Assembly: GCF_015291885.1 (NCBI RefSeq)
Contig: NZ_CP036186.1
Coordinates: forward strand, 1,116,001 to 1,180,000
DNA length: 64,000 bases
Direction of reading: 5' to 3'
Origin: Stutzerimonas stutzeri
Lineage (GTDB): Bacteria > Pseudomonadota > Gammaproteobacteria > Pseudomonadales > Pseudomonadaceae
Position 1 is the first letter of the stretch; each line of letters opens with the position of its first letter. Below, piece by piece: positions 45,285-56,939 of the stretch. The notes beneath the pieces are model-generated. The model did no database searches. It was not told the origin of the DNA and was given only the letters and a program-made list of their open reading frames with translations. The translations under genes were made by a program, and so were the position numbers.

Positions 45285-46391
45285 TTAACCCGGCAATCAA
45301 ATACACCAAATCATGCTGCGTAGGCGATACGTGGATGCCGGAAATAAGAACGGATTCTTTGAGGGCGTAATTGCAATCGTCTCATGACCGAGCGAACACG
45401 CCTTTCCAGTTCGTCCTGATTACGCGCCGGCAAGCCCGTGCGAACCTGATGTTTCAAATCACAATTCAAATACTCGTCAGGGTTCAACTCCGGGGCGTAG
45501 GCCGGCAAGAAGAACAGTTCGATTTGCTCTTTGCGGTCGCCAACCCAGGCGCTCACCTTTTTGCTGTGGTGTACGCGCAGGTTGTCGAGAATCAGGAACA
45601 CCTTGCGGCCCTGAGCATCGCGAATCAGGCGACTCAGGAAGCGAATCAGCACTGGGGCTGTCAGCGTTTCCCGATACAGCATGAAGCGCAGTTTGCCCCG
45701 ATTGGTCACGGTGGAAATCATGTTGGTGGAAAAACGACTGCCGCTGACCAGGCGCACCGGCGTTTCGCCAATAGGGGCGTAGCTGCGGCCAGCATGGCTG
45801 TCACTGCGCATACCGGTTTCGTCGCCCCACTGAATCTCACCATTCTCAGCCCTGGCCCGCTGTGCGATGCGTGGATATTCATTATCCAGCCAGTGCTGAA
45901 CCACTTCAGGTTTCTGCTGATAAGCCCGATGCAGTGGGCGCTGCGGGGTGTAGCCCCAACGCTTGAGGTATTCACCAACCGTTCGAACCGGCATGAGAAA
46001 ACCACAGCGCTGGCGGATCAGTTCTCGCACCGCATCACGCGTCCAGAGCGCAAAGCCGAGTTTGAGTTGGTCGGGCATCTTATCGGTCATCAAGGTGCGA
46101 ATCAGCACTTCCTGGCTGGAGCTCAAACTGCGGCGATCACCCTGGCGCACACCACGCTGGCCGCCGGCAATGGCAGCCTTTTCGCCTTTATGTTCTGCGA
46201 CCTGCGCCCAGTGAGCAATAGTGCGGGGGTGAACACCAACCGCTTCGCCAATAGCCTTGTAGGTGTAACCCTGCTCACGCATGCGTAGGGCCGTGGAGCG
46301 CTTTTCACGTTGTTCTTGGGGGCTGAGTTTACGGGCATCTATTTTCATGGAGACAGATTATCTAATATGCCCTATTTATTTGCCAGGTTAA
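45285..46391 (-). mobile_element. IS630-type insertion sequence, about 1.1 kb
   Basis: Terminal inverted repeats match: the left end TTAACCCGGCAATCAAATA and the right end, read inward, TTAACCTGGCAAATAAATA. The element is flanked by TA on each side (45283-45284 and 46392-46393), the TA target duplication typical of IS630/Tc1. It holds one intact transposase gene and lies between purH and the unrecognised gene. Confidence 0.88.
45311..46348 (-). CDS. IS630 family transposase
   Basis: A 345-residue transposase. The N-terminal part is a helix-turn-helix (ALRMREQGYTYKAIGEAVGV) followed by a winged helix. The catalytic DDE triad is visible as WGDETGM, LILDNLRVHHSKKV and PAYAPELNPDEYLN. The reading frame is intact. 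Its strand is the same as purH and purD. Confidence 0.93.
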   Translation of the reverse strand: MKIDARKLSPQEQREKRSTALRMREQGYTYKAIGEAVGVHPRTIAHWAQVAEHKGEKAAIAGGQRGVRQGDRRSLSSSQEVLIRTLMTDKMPDQLKLGFALWTRDAVRELIRQRCGFLMPVRTVGEYLKRWGYTPQRPLHRAYQQKPEVVQHWLDNEYPRIAQRARAENGEIQWGDETGMRSDSHAGRSYAPIGETPVRLVSGSRFSTNMISTVTNRGKLRFMLYRETLTAPVLIRFLSRLIRDAQGRKVFLILDNLRVHHSKKVSAWVGDRKEQIELFFLPAYAPELNPDEYLNCDLKHQVRTGLPARNQDELERRVRSVMRRLQLRPQRIRSYFRHPRIAYAA

Positions 46392-46454
46392 TAGGAAGGA
46401 GGCTGCCGATGATGCTGAGGGTGGATAGCTGTAACCATCCACCCACCCAGTTAA

Positions 46455-48059
46455 TCAATGGCGGAAGTGGCGCATGCCGGTGAACACCATGGCAATGCCG
46501 GCTTCGTCGGCCGCTGCGATCACTTCGTTGTCACGCATCGAGCCGCCCGGCTGGATCACCGCGGTGATGCCGGCCTTGGCCGCGTTGTCGATGCCGTCGC
46601 GGAACGGGAAGAAGGCGTCCGAGGCCATCACCGCGCCGGGAACCGGCAGGCCGGCGTGCTCGGCCTTGATCGCGGCTATGCGCGCGGAGTTGACGCGGCT
46701 CATCTGGCCGGCACCAACGCCGACTGTCTGGCGGTTCTTGGCGTAGACGATGGCGTTGGACTTGACGAACTTGGCCACTTTCCAGGCGAAGATCAGGTCA
46801 TGGATTTCCTGCTCGGTCGGCGCGCGCTGGGTGACGATCTTCAAGTCTGCTTCGGTGATCATGCCGATGTCGCGGCTCTGGATCAGCAGGCCGCCGTTGA
46901 CGCGCTTGTAGTCCCAGCCCGGGCTGCGCTCGGCCGGCCACTCGCCGCACTCGAGCAGGCGCACGTTGGCTTTGCTGGCGACGACGTCGCGCGCGGCTTG
47001 AGAGACCCTGGGTGCGATGATCACCTCGACGAACTGGCGCTCGACGATGGCCTGGGCGGTTTCGCCGTCCAGCTCGCGGTTGAAGGCGATGATGCCGCCA
47101 AAGGCCGACTCGCTGTCGGTGGCGTAGGCCAGGTCATAGGCCTTGCGGATGCCGCCTTCATCTTCCGGTACCACAGCCACGCCGCACGGGTTGGCATGCT
47201 TGACGATTACGCAGGCCGGCTTGGTAAAGCTCTTCACGCACTCCAACGCAGCGTCGGTGTCGGCCACGTTGTTGAACGACAGCTCCTTGCCCTGCAGTTG
47301 CGTGGCGGTGGCGACGCAAGCTTCGTCGGGCTTCTCGACATAGAAGGCGGCTTGCTGATGCGGGTTCTCGCCGTAGCGCATGTCCTGCGCCTTGATGAAC
47401 TGCATGTTGTAGGTGCGCGGAAACAGGCTGCGATTTTCGGTGCTGAGCTGCTCGGTGCTCTGGTCGATGCCGCCCAGGTAGTTGGCGATCATGCCGTCGT
47501 AGCCGGCGGTGTGCTCGAACGCCTTGAGCGCCAGGTCGAAGCGCTGGGCGTAGGTCAGCCCGCCGTTCTTCAGGTTGTCGACCACTGCCGCGTAGTCCTC
47601 GGCATTGACCACGATGGCGACGTCCTTGTGGTTCTTCGCCGCGCTGCGGACCATGGTCGGGCCGCCGATGTCGATGTTCTCGATGGCGTCCGGCAGGGTG
47701 CATCCGGGCTTGGCCACCGTGGCGGCGAACGGATAGAGGTTGACCGCCACCAGATCGATCGGGGCAATGCCATGCTCGGCCATCACCGCGCCGTCCAGGT
47801 CACGACGACCAAGGATGCCGCCGTGGATCTTCGGATGCAGGGTCTTCACCCGTCCGTCCATCATCTCCGGGAAACCCGTGTAATCGGCCACTTCGACGGC
47901 AGCGATACCGTTGTCACGCAGCAGCTTGAAGGTACCGCCGGTGGAGAGGATCTCAACACCGAGGGCTTCGAGCTCGCGGGCGAAGTCGACGACGCCGGTC
48001 TTGTCGGACACGCTGATCAGCGCGCGGCGCACGGGGAGGCGGGTGGTTTGGTCGGTCAT
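46455..48059 (-). CDS. purH: Bifunctional AICAR transformylase / IMP cyclohydrolase
   Basis: Last two steps of IMP synthesis. The 534-residue protein has an N-terminal MGS-like IMP cyclohydrolase domain ([21 protein letters not shown] in two parts, [31 protein letters not shown]) and the C-terminal transformylase domain with [10 protein letters not shown] and [12 protein letters not shown]. Complete. 77 bp after fis. Downstream purD is now separated by about 1.9 kb of foreign DNA. Confidence 0.97.
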   Translation of the reverse strand: MTDQTTRLPVRRALISVSDKTGVVDFARELEALGVEILSTGGTFKLLRDNGIAAVEVADYTGFPEMMDGRVKTLHPKIHGGILGRRDLDGAVMAEHGIAPIDLVAVNLYPFAATVAKPGCTLPDAIENIDIGGPTMVRSAAKNHKDVAIVVNAEDYAAVVDNLKNGGLTYAQRFDLALKAFEHTAGYDGMIANYLGGIDQSTEQLSTENRSLFPRTYNMQFIKAQDMRYGENPHQQAAFYVEKPDEACVATATQLQGKELSFNNVADTDAALECVKSFTKPACVIVKHANPCGVAVVPEDEGGIRKAYDLAYATDSESAFGGIIAFNRELDGETAQAIVERQFVEVIIAPRVSQAARDVVASKANVRLLECGEWPAERSPGWDYKRVNGGLLIQSRDIGMITEADLKIVTQRAPTEQEIHDLIFAWKVAKFVKSNAIVYAKNRQTVGVGAGQMSRVNSARIAAIKAEHAGLPVPGAVMASDAFFPFRDGIDNAAKAGITAVIQPGGSMRDNEVIAAADEAGIAMVFTGMRHFRH

Positions 48060-48135
48060 TGACGTTTCCTAGAGGCTACAGGCTTGAGTCCGCACAACTG
48101 GCAGGTGCGGACAGCCGCGCCTGCCAGCTGTCGCG

Positions 48136-48456
48136 TCAGAGCAGGTCGTACTGTTTGAGTTTCTTGCGCAGGGTGCCGCGGTTAAGGCCCAGCAGCTCGG
48201 AAGCCTTTGTCTGGTTACCCTTGACGTAGTGCATCACGGTTTCCAGCAGCGGCGCTTCCACTTCGGAGAGTACGAGGTTGTAAACGTCCGTGACGTCGGC
48301 ACCTTCGAGGCGGGCGAAATAGTTGTGCAGCGCTTTCTCGACGCTGCCTCGCAGTGTCTGCCCTGCTTCGCTCGGCGTGTTCAGGTGCTGCTTGAGGTTC
48401 ACGTTGTCACTCACGGATGTTGTTCCACTTACCAATGTTTCATTCAACAGCGTCAT
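48136..48456 (-). CDS. fis: DNA-binding protein Fis
   Basis: Nucleoid protein of 106 residues, slightly longer at the N-terminus than the 98-residue E. coli protein. The C-terminal helix-turn-helix [20 protein letters not shown] is intact. Its ATG overlaps the dusB stop by 4 nt (ATGA), the conserved dusB-fis coupling. The longer in-frame reading from 48606 lies inside dusB and is rejected. Confidence 0.96.
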   Translation of the reverse strand: MTLLNETLVSGTTSVSDNVNLKQHLNTPSEAGQTLRGSVEKALHNYFARLEGADVTDVYNLVLSEVEAPLLETVMHYVKGNQTKASELLGLNRGTLRKKLKQYDLL

Positions 48457-49466
48457 GCGGCCACCTCTGTTCCATCCACCGAGCCAGGCCCTGAGCGTTG
48501 TTCGGCAAAGAATTGCCGAATGCTGAAGCCCTGTGCATCCCTGTCTTCCAGATGATTGAAACGGGCACGGAAGTCCCGAGCGCCCGGCAGTGTTGCGAGA
48601 TACCAACCTACGTGTTTGCGGGCGATGCGGACTCCCATCACCTCGCCATAGAATTCATGCAGCGCCTGCACGTGTTCGAGCAGGGTGTCTTCGATTTCTT
48701 CCAGCGCCGGCGCCGCCAGCAGTTCGCCGGTGCGCAGATAATGCGCCACCTCGCGAAAGATCCAAGGGCGACCCTGCGCCGCACGTCCGATCAGCAAGCC
48801 ATCCGCCCCGGTTGCCTTCAGCACCTGGGCCGCCTTGTGCGGCGAGTCGATATCGCCGTTGGCGAATACCGGAATGGATACGGCCTGCTTGATCGCAGCT
48901 ACGGTGTCGTACTCGGCATCACCGGTATACAGGTCGGCTCGGGTGCGCCCGTGCACGGCAAGTGCCGCAATGCCCGACTGTTCGGCAATACGCGCGACAG
49001 TCAGGCCGTTCTTGTTCTGCCGGTCCCAGCCGGTGCGGATCTTCAAGGTCACCGGAACGTCTACGGCGCCAACCACAGCTTCGAGGATTTCAGCCACCAA
49101 GCGCTCATCGCGCATCAATGCCGAGCCTGCTGCCTTGTTACAGACCTTCTTTGCCGGGCAGCCCATGTTGATATCGATGATCTGTGCGCCCAGCTCCACA
49201 TTGCGCTGCGCCGCATCGGCGAGCATCTGCGGGTCGCCACCGGCGATCTGCACGGAACGGGGCTCGGGCTCGTCCGCATGAGGCATGCGCAGGCGCGATT
49301 TACGGCTGTTCCACAGGCGTACATCGCTGGTGAGCATTTCCGAAACCACCAGGGCCGCGCCGAAGCGGCGGCACAACTGGCGGAACGGCTGATCGGTCAC
49401 GCCAGCCATGGGCGCAAGGATCAGTTGATTCATCAAGGTGTAAGGGCCGATACGTACCGCTGACAT
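48453..49466 (-). CDS. dusB: tRNA-dihydrouridine synthase B
   Basis: FMN enzyme reducing uridine in the tRNA D loop. The 337-residue protein has [20 protein letters not shown] at the N-terminus, the [20 protein letters not shown] block with the catalytic Cys, KIRTGW, VHGRTR and the FMN phosphate loop [22 protein letters not shown] precedes the ATG. First gene of dusB-fis. Confidence 0.96.
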   Translation of the reverse strand: MSAVRIGPYTLMNQLILAPMAGVTDQPFRQLCRRFGAALVVSEMLTSDVRLWNSRKSRLRMPHADEPEPRSVQIAGGDPQMLADAAQRNVELGAQIIDINMGCPAKKVCNKAAGSALMRDERLVAEILEAVVGAVDVPVTLKIRTGWDRQNKNGLTVARIAEQSGIAALAVHGRTRADLYTGDAEYDTVAAIKQAVSIPVFANGDIDSPHKAAQVLKATGADGLLIGRAAQGRPWIFREVAHYLRTGELLAAPALEEIEDTLLEHVQALHEFYGEVMGVRIARKHVGWYLATLPGARDFRARFNHLEDRDAQGFSIRQFFAEQRSGPGSVDGTEVAA

Positions 49467-49670
49467 GAAGATTCCCTGCTTGGGGCCTGCTTGTTAGGTA
49501 GATCGGGACTGCAAAAAAGGGTGGGCATAATACCCGCTACGCATGACGGGTTAAAGGCTGTTTTGAACAAATTCTGAACAGTGGTCGCCTTATCGCCGGG
49601 AGTTTGGACGCGGTGCTCGTCGAGGGCGTGAGCGCCATGCCCGAACACGGTCGAGAAAATCCGAGTGCCG

Positions 49671-50906
49671 CTATTCGGGCGAATGGAAGCTCAGGCTGTA
49701 GTTAACCGCTTTCGCGCCTGGGTCGAGTATGTCCAGAGCGATATGGATGGGCACTTGGGGGGGCATCTGCGTCTGTCCTGCGAGCTCTCCGGAGAGGTAT
49801 TCGCTCGGTTTGAAACTGCGGCTTGCCAGCAGCTTGCCGTTCAGGTCGGCGAAGCGGATTTCCAGCAGCGGGAAGGGCTGCGCGAAGGCTGCGCGGTTGT
49901 AGAGAATCGCGTCAACCACCAGAGCGCCGGTGAATTCGGGGTGGCTGCGTACGACCAGGTTGCTGCTCTTGATCTGGCCGATATCGACCAGCGCGGGCAA
50001 CTCGCAGCCGAGCGTCGGGCAGATTCGCTCAAACCAGGGGCGGTATTGGTGCTGCCTCGACAGTTCTTCGTAGTTGTAGGCGACGTATTGAGCGCCGAGT
50101 GCCCCCAGGGCCAGGAGGTTCAAGGCGCCCCAGCCGAACCAGCGGCCCCAGGGTTTCTTGCGCTCTTGCCAGTCGAGTTGTAAGGGCTCATCGTCGAGCT
50201 CGAACAGCGGATCGCCACGCAGGTCTGGTTCCTGGCGGGGCGCGCTAGTGCCCTCGGAGGCGGAAGCAGTTTCGGTATCGGCTGGCGTGATGTCGGGTTC
50301 GATGCGCTCGCTGCCAGCCTGCTGCGCCTTGGCGGCAGACAACGGTGTCGTGTCGACCATCAGCGGGGACGGGGGTTGCGGTGCGTCGGCCGCTATCGGG
50401 GTGAAGCTGACGGCTTCGTCGCGCGGGGTCGGTGTGTCCGCAGTGCCCTGCTCGGCGTGCAGCAGGATTTCGGCCCAACTTTCGTCGTGCGCGGTAGCTG
50501 CATCGGACTTGGCTTCGGTCGCTGCGTTGTCGGCTGTCTTTAGTCCCGCCAGGTCACGGGATAGCTCGCGCTCCTGCCGCTCTAACTTGGCCAGCTCTTC
50601 GTCAAGATCGAGGCTGTCCAGATCCAAGTCATCATGGATCCACAGCGTTTCATCGGCTTTACGTGGCGTTAGTGCGCCATGCGTCGGTGCCATGGCGACT
50701 TGCGTCTGCTCCGCATCAGCCTTGGCAGGGGTGGGCGCAGTCAGTGGTTGCGTCGGATCCAGTTCGTCACGCAGCAAGTGATGGGCTGCGTTGAACACTT
50801 CAAGACAGGCGCCGCAGCGCACCGCTCCTTGAGCTGCGCGAAGCTGGCTGCGGCCAATGCGAAAGCGGGTGCTGCAGTTGGGGCACTGAGTGATGAAGCT
50901 GGTCAT
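49671..50906 (-). CDS. DUF3426 protein with N-terminal MJ0042 zinc ribbon
   Basis: A 411-residue protein with an MJ0042-type zinc ribbon at the N-terminus (CPNC, then CGAC at residues 31-34), a long acidic low-complexity linker (about 50-245) with a heptad stretch LDEELAKLERQERELSRDL, one transmembrane helix near residues 256-276, and a C-terminal DUF3426 domain (SNLVVRSHPEFTGALVVDA). The family is common beside prmA in pseudomonads. Function unknown. Confidence 0.82.
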   Translation of the reverse strand: MTSFITQCPNCSTRFRIGRSQLRAAQGAVRCGACLEVFNAAHHLLRDELDPTQPLTAPTPAKADAEQTQVAMAPTHGALTPRKADETLWIHDDLDLDSLDLDEELAKLERQERELSRDLAGLKTADNAATEAKSDAATAHDESWAEILLHAEQGTADTPTPRDEAVSFTPIAADAPQPPSPLMVDTTPLSAAKAQQAGSERIEPDITPADTETASASEGTSAPRQEPDLRGDPLFELDDEPLQLDWQERKKPWGRWFGWGALNLLALGALGAQYVAYNYEELSRQHQYRPWFERICPTLGCELPALVDIGQIKSSNLVVRSHPEFTGALVVDAILYNRAAFAQPFPLLEIRFADLNGKLLASRSFKPSEYLSGELAGQTQMPPQVPIHIALDILDPGAKAVNYSLSFHSPE

Positions 50907-51015
50907 GCGTTTTTCCGCGCGAAGATGCCGGCTAGTCTAGCGCAAGCCAGTCGCGGAGCGGCAGTGGGCCACCGCGGCTGGTCGCAAGTGTGCGGGCGAA
51001 GTCGCATGGCGACTT

Positions 51016-51897
51016 TCAGGTACGACGCACGCCACTGATACGTACCCAGCCGTCTTTGTCGGCAGTTGGGTCGAGCTCGAACGCGTGGTTGTACGCTGCG
51101 CGGACCTCGTCGGCCTGTTCGGCGAGGATGCCGGACAGTGCCAGGTGGCCGCCGGGCTTGACCAGAGAAGTGATGCGTGGCGCGAGCGAGACCAAGGGGC
51201 CTGCAAGGATATTGGCGACCACCACATCGGCTGGCTGCTCGGGCAGCTGCTCCGGTAGATATAGGGCAAAGCGCTCCTGGGGGATGCCGTTGCGCTCGGC
51301 ATTGTCGCGTGAAGCATCCAGGGCCTGAGTATCGATGTCGGTGCCGACAGCATGCTCGGCGCCCAGCAGCAGGCCTGCGATGGCGAGTATTCCCGAGCCA
51401 CAGCCGAAATCCAGTAGAGACTGGCCATGCAGAGGCTGAGCGTCCAGCCACTCGAGGCACAGTGCTGTGGTGGGGTGGGTTCCGGTGCCGAACGCCAGGC
51501 CGGGGTCCAGCAACAGGTTGACCGCATCGGGCTCTGGCGCAGCATGCCAGCTGGGGACGATCCACAGCCGGCGGCCGAAGCGCATCGGCTGGAAGTTATC
51601 CATCCAGCTGCGTTCCCAATCTTGATCTTCGATGACCTCGACTTGATGCTCGGGCACTTCGCCGCCGCGTAGCAGCTGGAGGTGGGCGAGCAGGGCGTCC
51701 GGGTCGGTATCGGCTTCGAACAGGGCCAGCAGGTGGGTATGCGACCACAGCGGCGTGGTGTTGAGGTCCGGCTCGAAGATTGGCTGATCTTCGGCGTCCA
51801 TAAATGTCACTGAGACTGCGCCCAGGTCCAGCAGCTGGTCTTCCAGCGGTTCGGCCTGATCGGGGGTGATGGCGAGTCGGATCTGCAGCCAGGACAT
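51016..51897 (-). CDS. prmA: Ribosomal protein L11 methyltransferase
   Basis: Trimethylates ribosomal protein L11. The 293-residue protein starts [16 protein letters not shown]. It has the substrate-recognition domain (about 1-60), a linker, and the methyltransferase core with [29 protein letters not shown] (SAM motif I) and [10 protein letters not shown]. The upstream in-frame start at 51933 is rejected as non-homologous. Confidence 0.96.
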   Translation of the reverse strand: MSWLQIRLAITPDQAEPLEDQLLDLGAVSVTFMDAEDQPIFEPDLNTTPLWSHTHLLALFEADTDPDALLAHLQLLRGGEVPEHQVEVIEDQDWERSWMDNFQPMRFGRRLWIVPSWHAAPEPDAVNLLLDPGLAFGTGTHPTTALCLEWLDAQPLHGQSLLDFGCGSGILAIAGLLLGAEHAVGTDIDTQALDASRDNAERNGIPQERFALYLPEQLPEQPADVVVANILAGPLVSLAPRITSLVKPGGHLALSGILAEQADEVRAAYNHAFELDPTADKDGWVRISGVRRT

Positions 51898-52035
51898 GGA
51901 GGCCTCTCGTGGGGTCGCGGGAAAAGCTGGCAAGCTTACTGGAGGGGCCGATTCGCGGCCAGCGCAGGCGAAGGCCGCAAGTCCATAGTGCCGCTACTGT
52001 CAGACGAACTGATCTGCCTGCGGTATCTAAAACGA

Positions 52036-52061
52036 CAGAGGCCGCCCGAAGGCAGCCTCTG
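52036..52061 (-). terminator. Terminator of the aroQ-accB-accC unit
   Basis: On the - strand CAGAGGCTGCC, TTCG, GGCGGCCTCTG (52061-52036), followed by TCGTTTTAG. It lies 23 bp after the accC stop. Confidence 0.85.
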
Positions 52062-52083
52062 TGGTGCAGCAGCGAGCCTGGGC

Positions 52084-53433
<1,350 letters not shown>

Positions 53434-53450
53434 CGCTGGCTCTCCGCGGT

Positions 53451-53909
53451 TCAAACGATGGTGAACAGCGGCTGGTCGTATTCGACCGGCTGACCATTCT
53501 CCACCAGGATGGATTCGATGGTGCCGCTGGTTTCGGCCTCGATGTGGTTCATCATCTTCATGGCTTCTACGATGCAGAGGATGTCGCCTTTCTTCACGCT
53601 CTGGCCAACGTCGACGAAGGACTTGGACTCTGGCGAAGAGGCGCGGTAGAAGGTGCCAACCATCGGCGAGCGAACCACGGTGCCATTCAGTTTGGGAGCG
53701 GCCGGAGCAGCGTCGGCCGCCGGAGCGGCAGCTGCGACAGGTGCGGGCGCTGGCGCGGCCGGTGCCTGTGCGTAGATCGGCTGCTGCATCGCTACTTGCT
53801 TGCTGTGGCGGCTGATGCGTACCGACTCTTCACCCTCGTGGATTTCCAGTTCGTCGATACCGGACTCTTCCAGCAGTTCGATCAGCTTTTTGACTTTGCG
53901 AATATCCAT
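53451..53909 (-). CDS. accB: Biotin carboxyl carrier protein
   Basis: Carries biotin between carboxylase and transferase. The 152-residue protein starts [17 protein letters not shown], has an Ala/Pro-rich linker (about 45-72) and the biotinyl domain with biotinylated Lys118 in [13 protein letters not shown]. The longer in-frame start at 53936 is rejected. Between aroQ and accC, the conserved order. Confidence 0.97.
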   Translation of the reverse strand: MDIRKVKKLIELLEESGIDELEIHEGEESVRISRHSKQVAMQQPIYAQAPAAPAPAPVAAAAPAADAAPAAPKLNGTVVRSPMVGTFYRASSPESKSFVDVGQSVKKGDILCIVEAMKMMNHIEAETSGTIESILVENGQPVEYDQPLFTIV

Positions 53910-53982
53910 GAAGCATTGACTCCCAAGTAAGTTCAAAGGGCATTGCTGCTCGCTTCTTCAAGATTCGGCCAGTGCGAATCCA

Positions 53983-54426
53983 TCAGGAAGCAGCGAGTTG
54001 TTCCAGGGCGGCCTCCAAGGCCAGTCGGTAGCCGCTGGCGCCAAGGCCGCAGATCACCCCTACCGCGACATCGGAAAAGTAGGAGTGATGGCGGAAAGGT
54101 TCACGCTTGTGCACGTTGGACAGGTGCACTTCGATGAATGGGATGCTCACGGCCAGCAACGCGTCACGTAATGCGACGCTGGTATGCGTGAATGCCGCGG
54201 GATTGATCAGAATGAAGTCGACGCCTTCGCTGCGAGCGGCATGGATGCGTTCGATCAGTTCGTACTCGGCATTGGATTGCAGGTGCAGCAGGTGGTGTCC
54301 GTTTTCACGGGCGCGCTGCTCCAGATCATGGTTGATCTGTGCCAGCGTCACCGCGCCGTAGACGCCTGGCTCGCGGGTGCCGAGCAGATTCAGATTCGGG
54401 CCGTGGAGGACCAGAAACGTGGCCAT
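53983..54426 (-). CDS. aroQ: 3-dehydroquinate dehydratase, type II
   Basis: Third step of the shikimate pathway. The 147-residue subunit has the type II signatures [16 protein letters not shown] (flexible lid with the catalytic Arg and Tyr), [16 protein letters not shown] and [17 protein letters not shown]. The start at 54426 (MATFLVLHG) is preferred over 54504. Upstream of accB in the same direction. Confidence 0.96.
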   Translation of the reverse strand: MATFLVLHGPNLNLLGTREPGVYGAVTLAQINHDLEQRARENGHHLLHLQSNAEYELIERIHAARSEGVDFILINPAAFTHTSVALRDALLAVSIPFIEVHLSNVHKREPFRHHSYFSDVAVGVICGLGASGYRLALEAALEQLAAS

Positions 54427-54639
54427 CGGTATTCCTTGTTTTTCTGGGTGCGCTGAGCCGGCGAGTGCGGACCGGTTCGCGGGAAGGGAAAAACTATGCC
54501 CCAAGCAAGGGCTGACTGTCCAGTCATGTCGCGATCGCGGGAAATGCCCGCATTATGTCTGAAGATTGCCGCAATCATTCGGTCAGCCAGCAATTGCTTG
54601 GCTTATCGGAGGCGATATAGGGAAATCACTGTTCGCGAG

Positions 54640-56409
54640 TTATAGCGATGGTGCTGCGCGATCCAGTCGATCGACGAAACCGGAGGCGTCTATTTCGCCG
54701 ACTACACGTACGTCGCTCAGCTCCTTGCCATTGCGATCAAAGAACAGAATGGCTGGTGGGCCGAAGAGCTTGTAGCGGTCTAGCAGGCTGCGCTGGGCTG
54801 CATTGCTTTCGGTGATGTCGAAGCGGATTAGACGATAGTCTGCAAGGCGAGGTGCGACCTGAGGATTGGCGAAGACTTCACGCTCGATGACCTTGCAGCT
54901 GATGCACCAGTCTGCATACCAATCGAGCATGAGTGGTTGGCCGGCGGCGCGGGCTGCGGCCAGCTGTGAATCGAGTTCGGCCGGCGTGGAAATGGTGTGC
55001 CAGCCCTCGCTGGCCATGCTGTTCGGCGATGCGCCAGCAGTGGCGTTCGGTAGTGGCCGACGCGGGTCGGAGCCGCCCTGTAGCGCGCCCACCCAGGCGG
55101 CTAGTGCATAGACCAGCAACACCAGCCCCAGCAGTTGTGCGAGCTTTTGCCGTGGCGTCTTGCTGGTTAGTTCCAGGGTGCCGAGAAAGACGGCGCTGCC
55201 TGCTGCGAGCAGTCCCCACAGGGCCAGCGCGACCGGGCCGGGCACGACACGCTCGAGCATCCAGACGGCGACGGCGAGCAGCAGCACACCGAAGACGTTG
55301 CGCACGGTGACCATCCATGGCCCGCTTTTGGGCAGCAGCGCGCCACCCCCAGTGGCGAACAGCACCAGTGGCGCACCCATCCCCAGGCCCAGCGCGAAAA
55401 GCTTCAAACCGCCGCCCAGCGCATCACCGCTGGCGCTGATATACAGCAATGCGCCGGCCAGTGGCGCGGAAACGCAGGGCGATACCAGCAGGCTGGATAC
55501 TGCGCCGAGCAATGCTGCGCCGGTGAATGAACCGCCCCGTGCATTGCCTGCGAGGCGATCTAGTCGACTGCTCAGGGCCTGGGGTAGGCGTAGTTCGAAC
55601 AGCCCGAACATGGCCAGCGCGAAGACGACGAAGAACAGCGAGAAGGGCACAAGAATCCACGGTGACTGCAGGCGAGCTTGCAGATTGAGCTCCGCGCCGA
55701 ACACCCCCATCAATGCGCCCAGCAGGGCGAAGCCGCCGGCCATCGGCAGTACATAGGTCAGCGATAGCAGGAAGCTGCGCATGCCTCCGGGCTGGTCGCG
55801 CAAAACCACCCCGGTGAGGATTGGCAGCATCGGCAGCACGCAAGGCGTGAAGGTCAGGCCCAGGCCGGCGAGAAAGAACAGTGCGATGGAGCGCCAGGAA
55901 AGATCGCGGCTACCTGTTTCGCTACCCTCTGCAGTGTTTGGTGTGGCTCCGTCACCAATGGAAAGCGATTCGGTTTCCGGCGGGTAACACAGGCCTTTGT
56001 CGGCACAGCCCTGGTAGGAAACCTGAAGGACGAAGGGGCGATTGTCAGGGTTGGTTATGGGGATTTCGATGTCGAGGATGCCGTAATAGGCCTCGATCTC
56101 GCCGAAATAGTCGTCGACCTTGGCAACTCCGTCGGGCAGTTGCGCCTCGCCGATTTCTACGCCCGGCTCGTCGGTCTGGAACGCAAAACGGTGCCGATAG
56201 AGGTAGTAGCCCTCTGCTGCGACGAAGCGCAGAGTGATCTGCTCGGGCTTTGCATCGACAAGGCTGAGTCTGAACGCCTCGCGCACCGGCAGGAAGTCAC
56301 CGCTGTTGTTCAGCGCACTGCCGAAGGTGGCGCTGGGCTTGTTGTCGAACAGGCCGGCGTTGGCGGGGAGCACGAATAGCAGGAGCAGCAGGCTCAGGAG
56401 GCGAAGCAT
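54640..56409 (-). CDS. dsbD: Thiol:disulfide interchange protein DsbD
   Basis: Carries electrons from cytosolic thioredoxin across the membrane to periplasmic DsbC/CcmG-type proteins. The 589-residue protein has a signal peptide (MLRLLSLLLLLFVLPANA), an N-terminal periplasmic domain with the redox pair in GCADKGLCYPPE, eight membrane segments with FTPCVLPM and VSPCVSAPL cysteines, and a C-terminal thioredoxin domain with WYADWCISCKVIE. All six cysteines are present. The in-frame extension from 56655 is rejected because it overlaps the Rieske gene. Confidence 0.95.
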   Translation of the reverse strand: MLRLLSLLLLLFVLPANAGLFDNKPSATFGSALNNSGDFLPVREAFRLSLVDAKPEQITLRFVAAEGYYLYRHRFAFQTDEPGVEIGEAQLPDGVAKVDDYFGEIEAYYGILDIEIPITNPDNRPFVLQVSYQGCADKGLCYPPETESLSIGDGATPNTAEGSETGSRDLSWRSIALFFLAGLGLTFTPCVLPMLPILTGVVLRDQPGGMRSFLLSLTYVLPMAGGFALLGALMGVFGAELNLQARLQSPWILVPFSLFFVVFALAMFGLFELRLPQALSSRLDRLAGNARGGSFTGAALLGAVSSLLVSPCVSAPLAGALLYISASGDALGGGLKLFALGLGMGAPLVLFATGGGALLPKSGPWMVTVRNVFGVLLLAVAVWMLERVVPGPVALALWGLLAAGSAVFLGTLELTSKTPRQKLAQLLGLVLLVYALAAWVGALQGGSDPRRPLPNATAGASPNSMASEGWHTISTPAELDSQLAAARAAGQPLMLDWYADWCISCKVIEREVFANPQVAPRLADYRLIRFDITESNAAQRSLLDRYKLFGPPAILFFDRNGKELSDVRVVGEIDASGFVDRLDRAAPSL

Positions 56410-56470
56410 GGCGATCTCACGGTAAAGCTGTGCCGGCATGATAACCGCGGCCGGCGTCCGGCGCCCGCGC

Positions 56471-56806
56471 TCAACTGTCGCTCTGCCGATCAGTTTGCAA
56501 CCAGATGCTGTCGTGCTTTTCGATTCCACGGAGCTGACGCAACGTTTGGCCTGCGCAGGGGCCGGCGACGCACTCGCCGGATTCGATGAGAAAGAGCGCG
56601 CCGTGGGTGGCGCATTGCAGCAGGCTGCCGCTGTCATCGAGGAACTGATCGGCAAGCCATTCCAGCGCTACGCCACGATGCGGGCAGCGGTTTTCGTACA
56701 GATATGGCCGGCCCTCCCGGCGAACGGCGATCACTTTCAACTCGCCGACGGTGAAGCCGCGGCTTTGCCCTTCGAGCAACTCGGACGTTGCGCACAATCT
56801 GATCAT
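56471..56806 (-). CDS. Small Rieske [2Fe-2S] protein
   Basis: A 111-residue single-domain Rieske protein. Cluster ligands are Cys-His in ENRCPHRG and Cys-His in LLQCATHGALF. It resembles the small ferredoxin-like subunits such as NirD or dioxygenase ferredoxins. The start at 56806 is preferred because GGAG lies 6-7 bp before it; 56821 adds five residues. Upstream of dsbD with 61 bp between. Redox partner unknown. Confidence 0.82.
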   Translation of the reverse strand: MIRLCATSELLEGQSRGFTVGELKVIAVRREGRPYLYENRCPHRGVALEWLADQFLDDSGSLLQCATHGALFLIESGECVAGPCAGQTLRQLRGIEKHDSIWLQTDRQSDS

Positions 56807-56939
56807 CTTGTTCTCCGCCATGAGTCAGGATTATCCCGCAGCATTCGATGATGTGCAGCCTGATAATCTTCGCCGGGCTGGCGGCCCCAGCAGCGTGCTC
56901 TTATTCTTCGCCGCTCATATCGCTTGGCAACGCAATCCG

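Noticed and set aside
45259..45310. An outward promoter at the IS630 end driving the orphan gene and purD
   Set aside because: TATACT and TTGATT/TTGGTG words exist, but the spacings (10 or 19 bp) are poor, so no promoter was annotated.
46458..48062. A 534-codon open frame on the + strand covering all of purH
   Set aside because: It mirrors purH exactly in the opposite register; high-GC codon bias leaves the antisense frame open. The translation has no recognisable motif and purH is certain.
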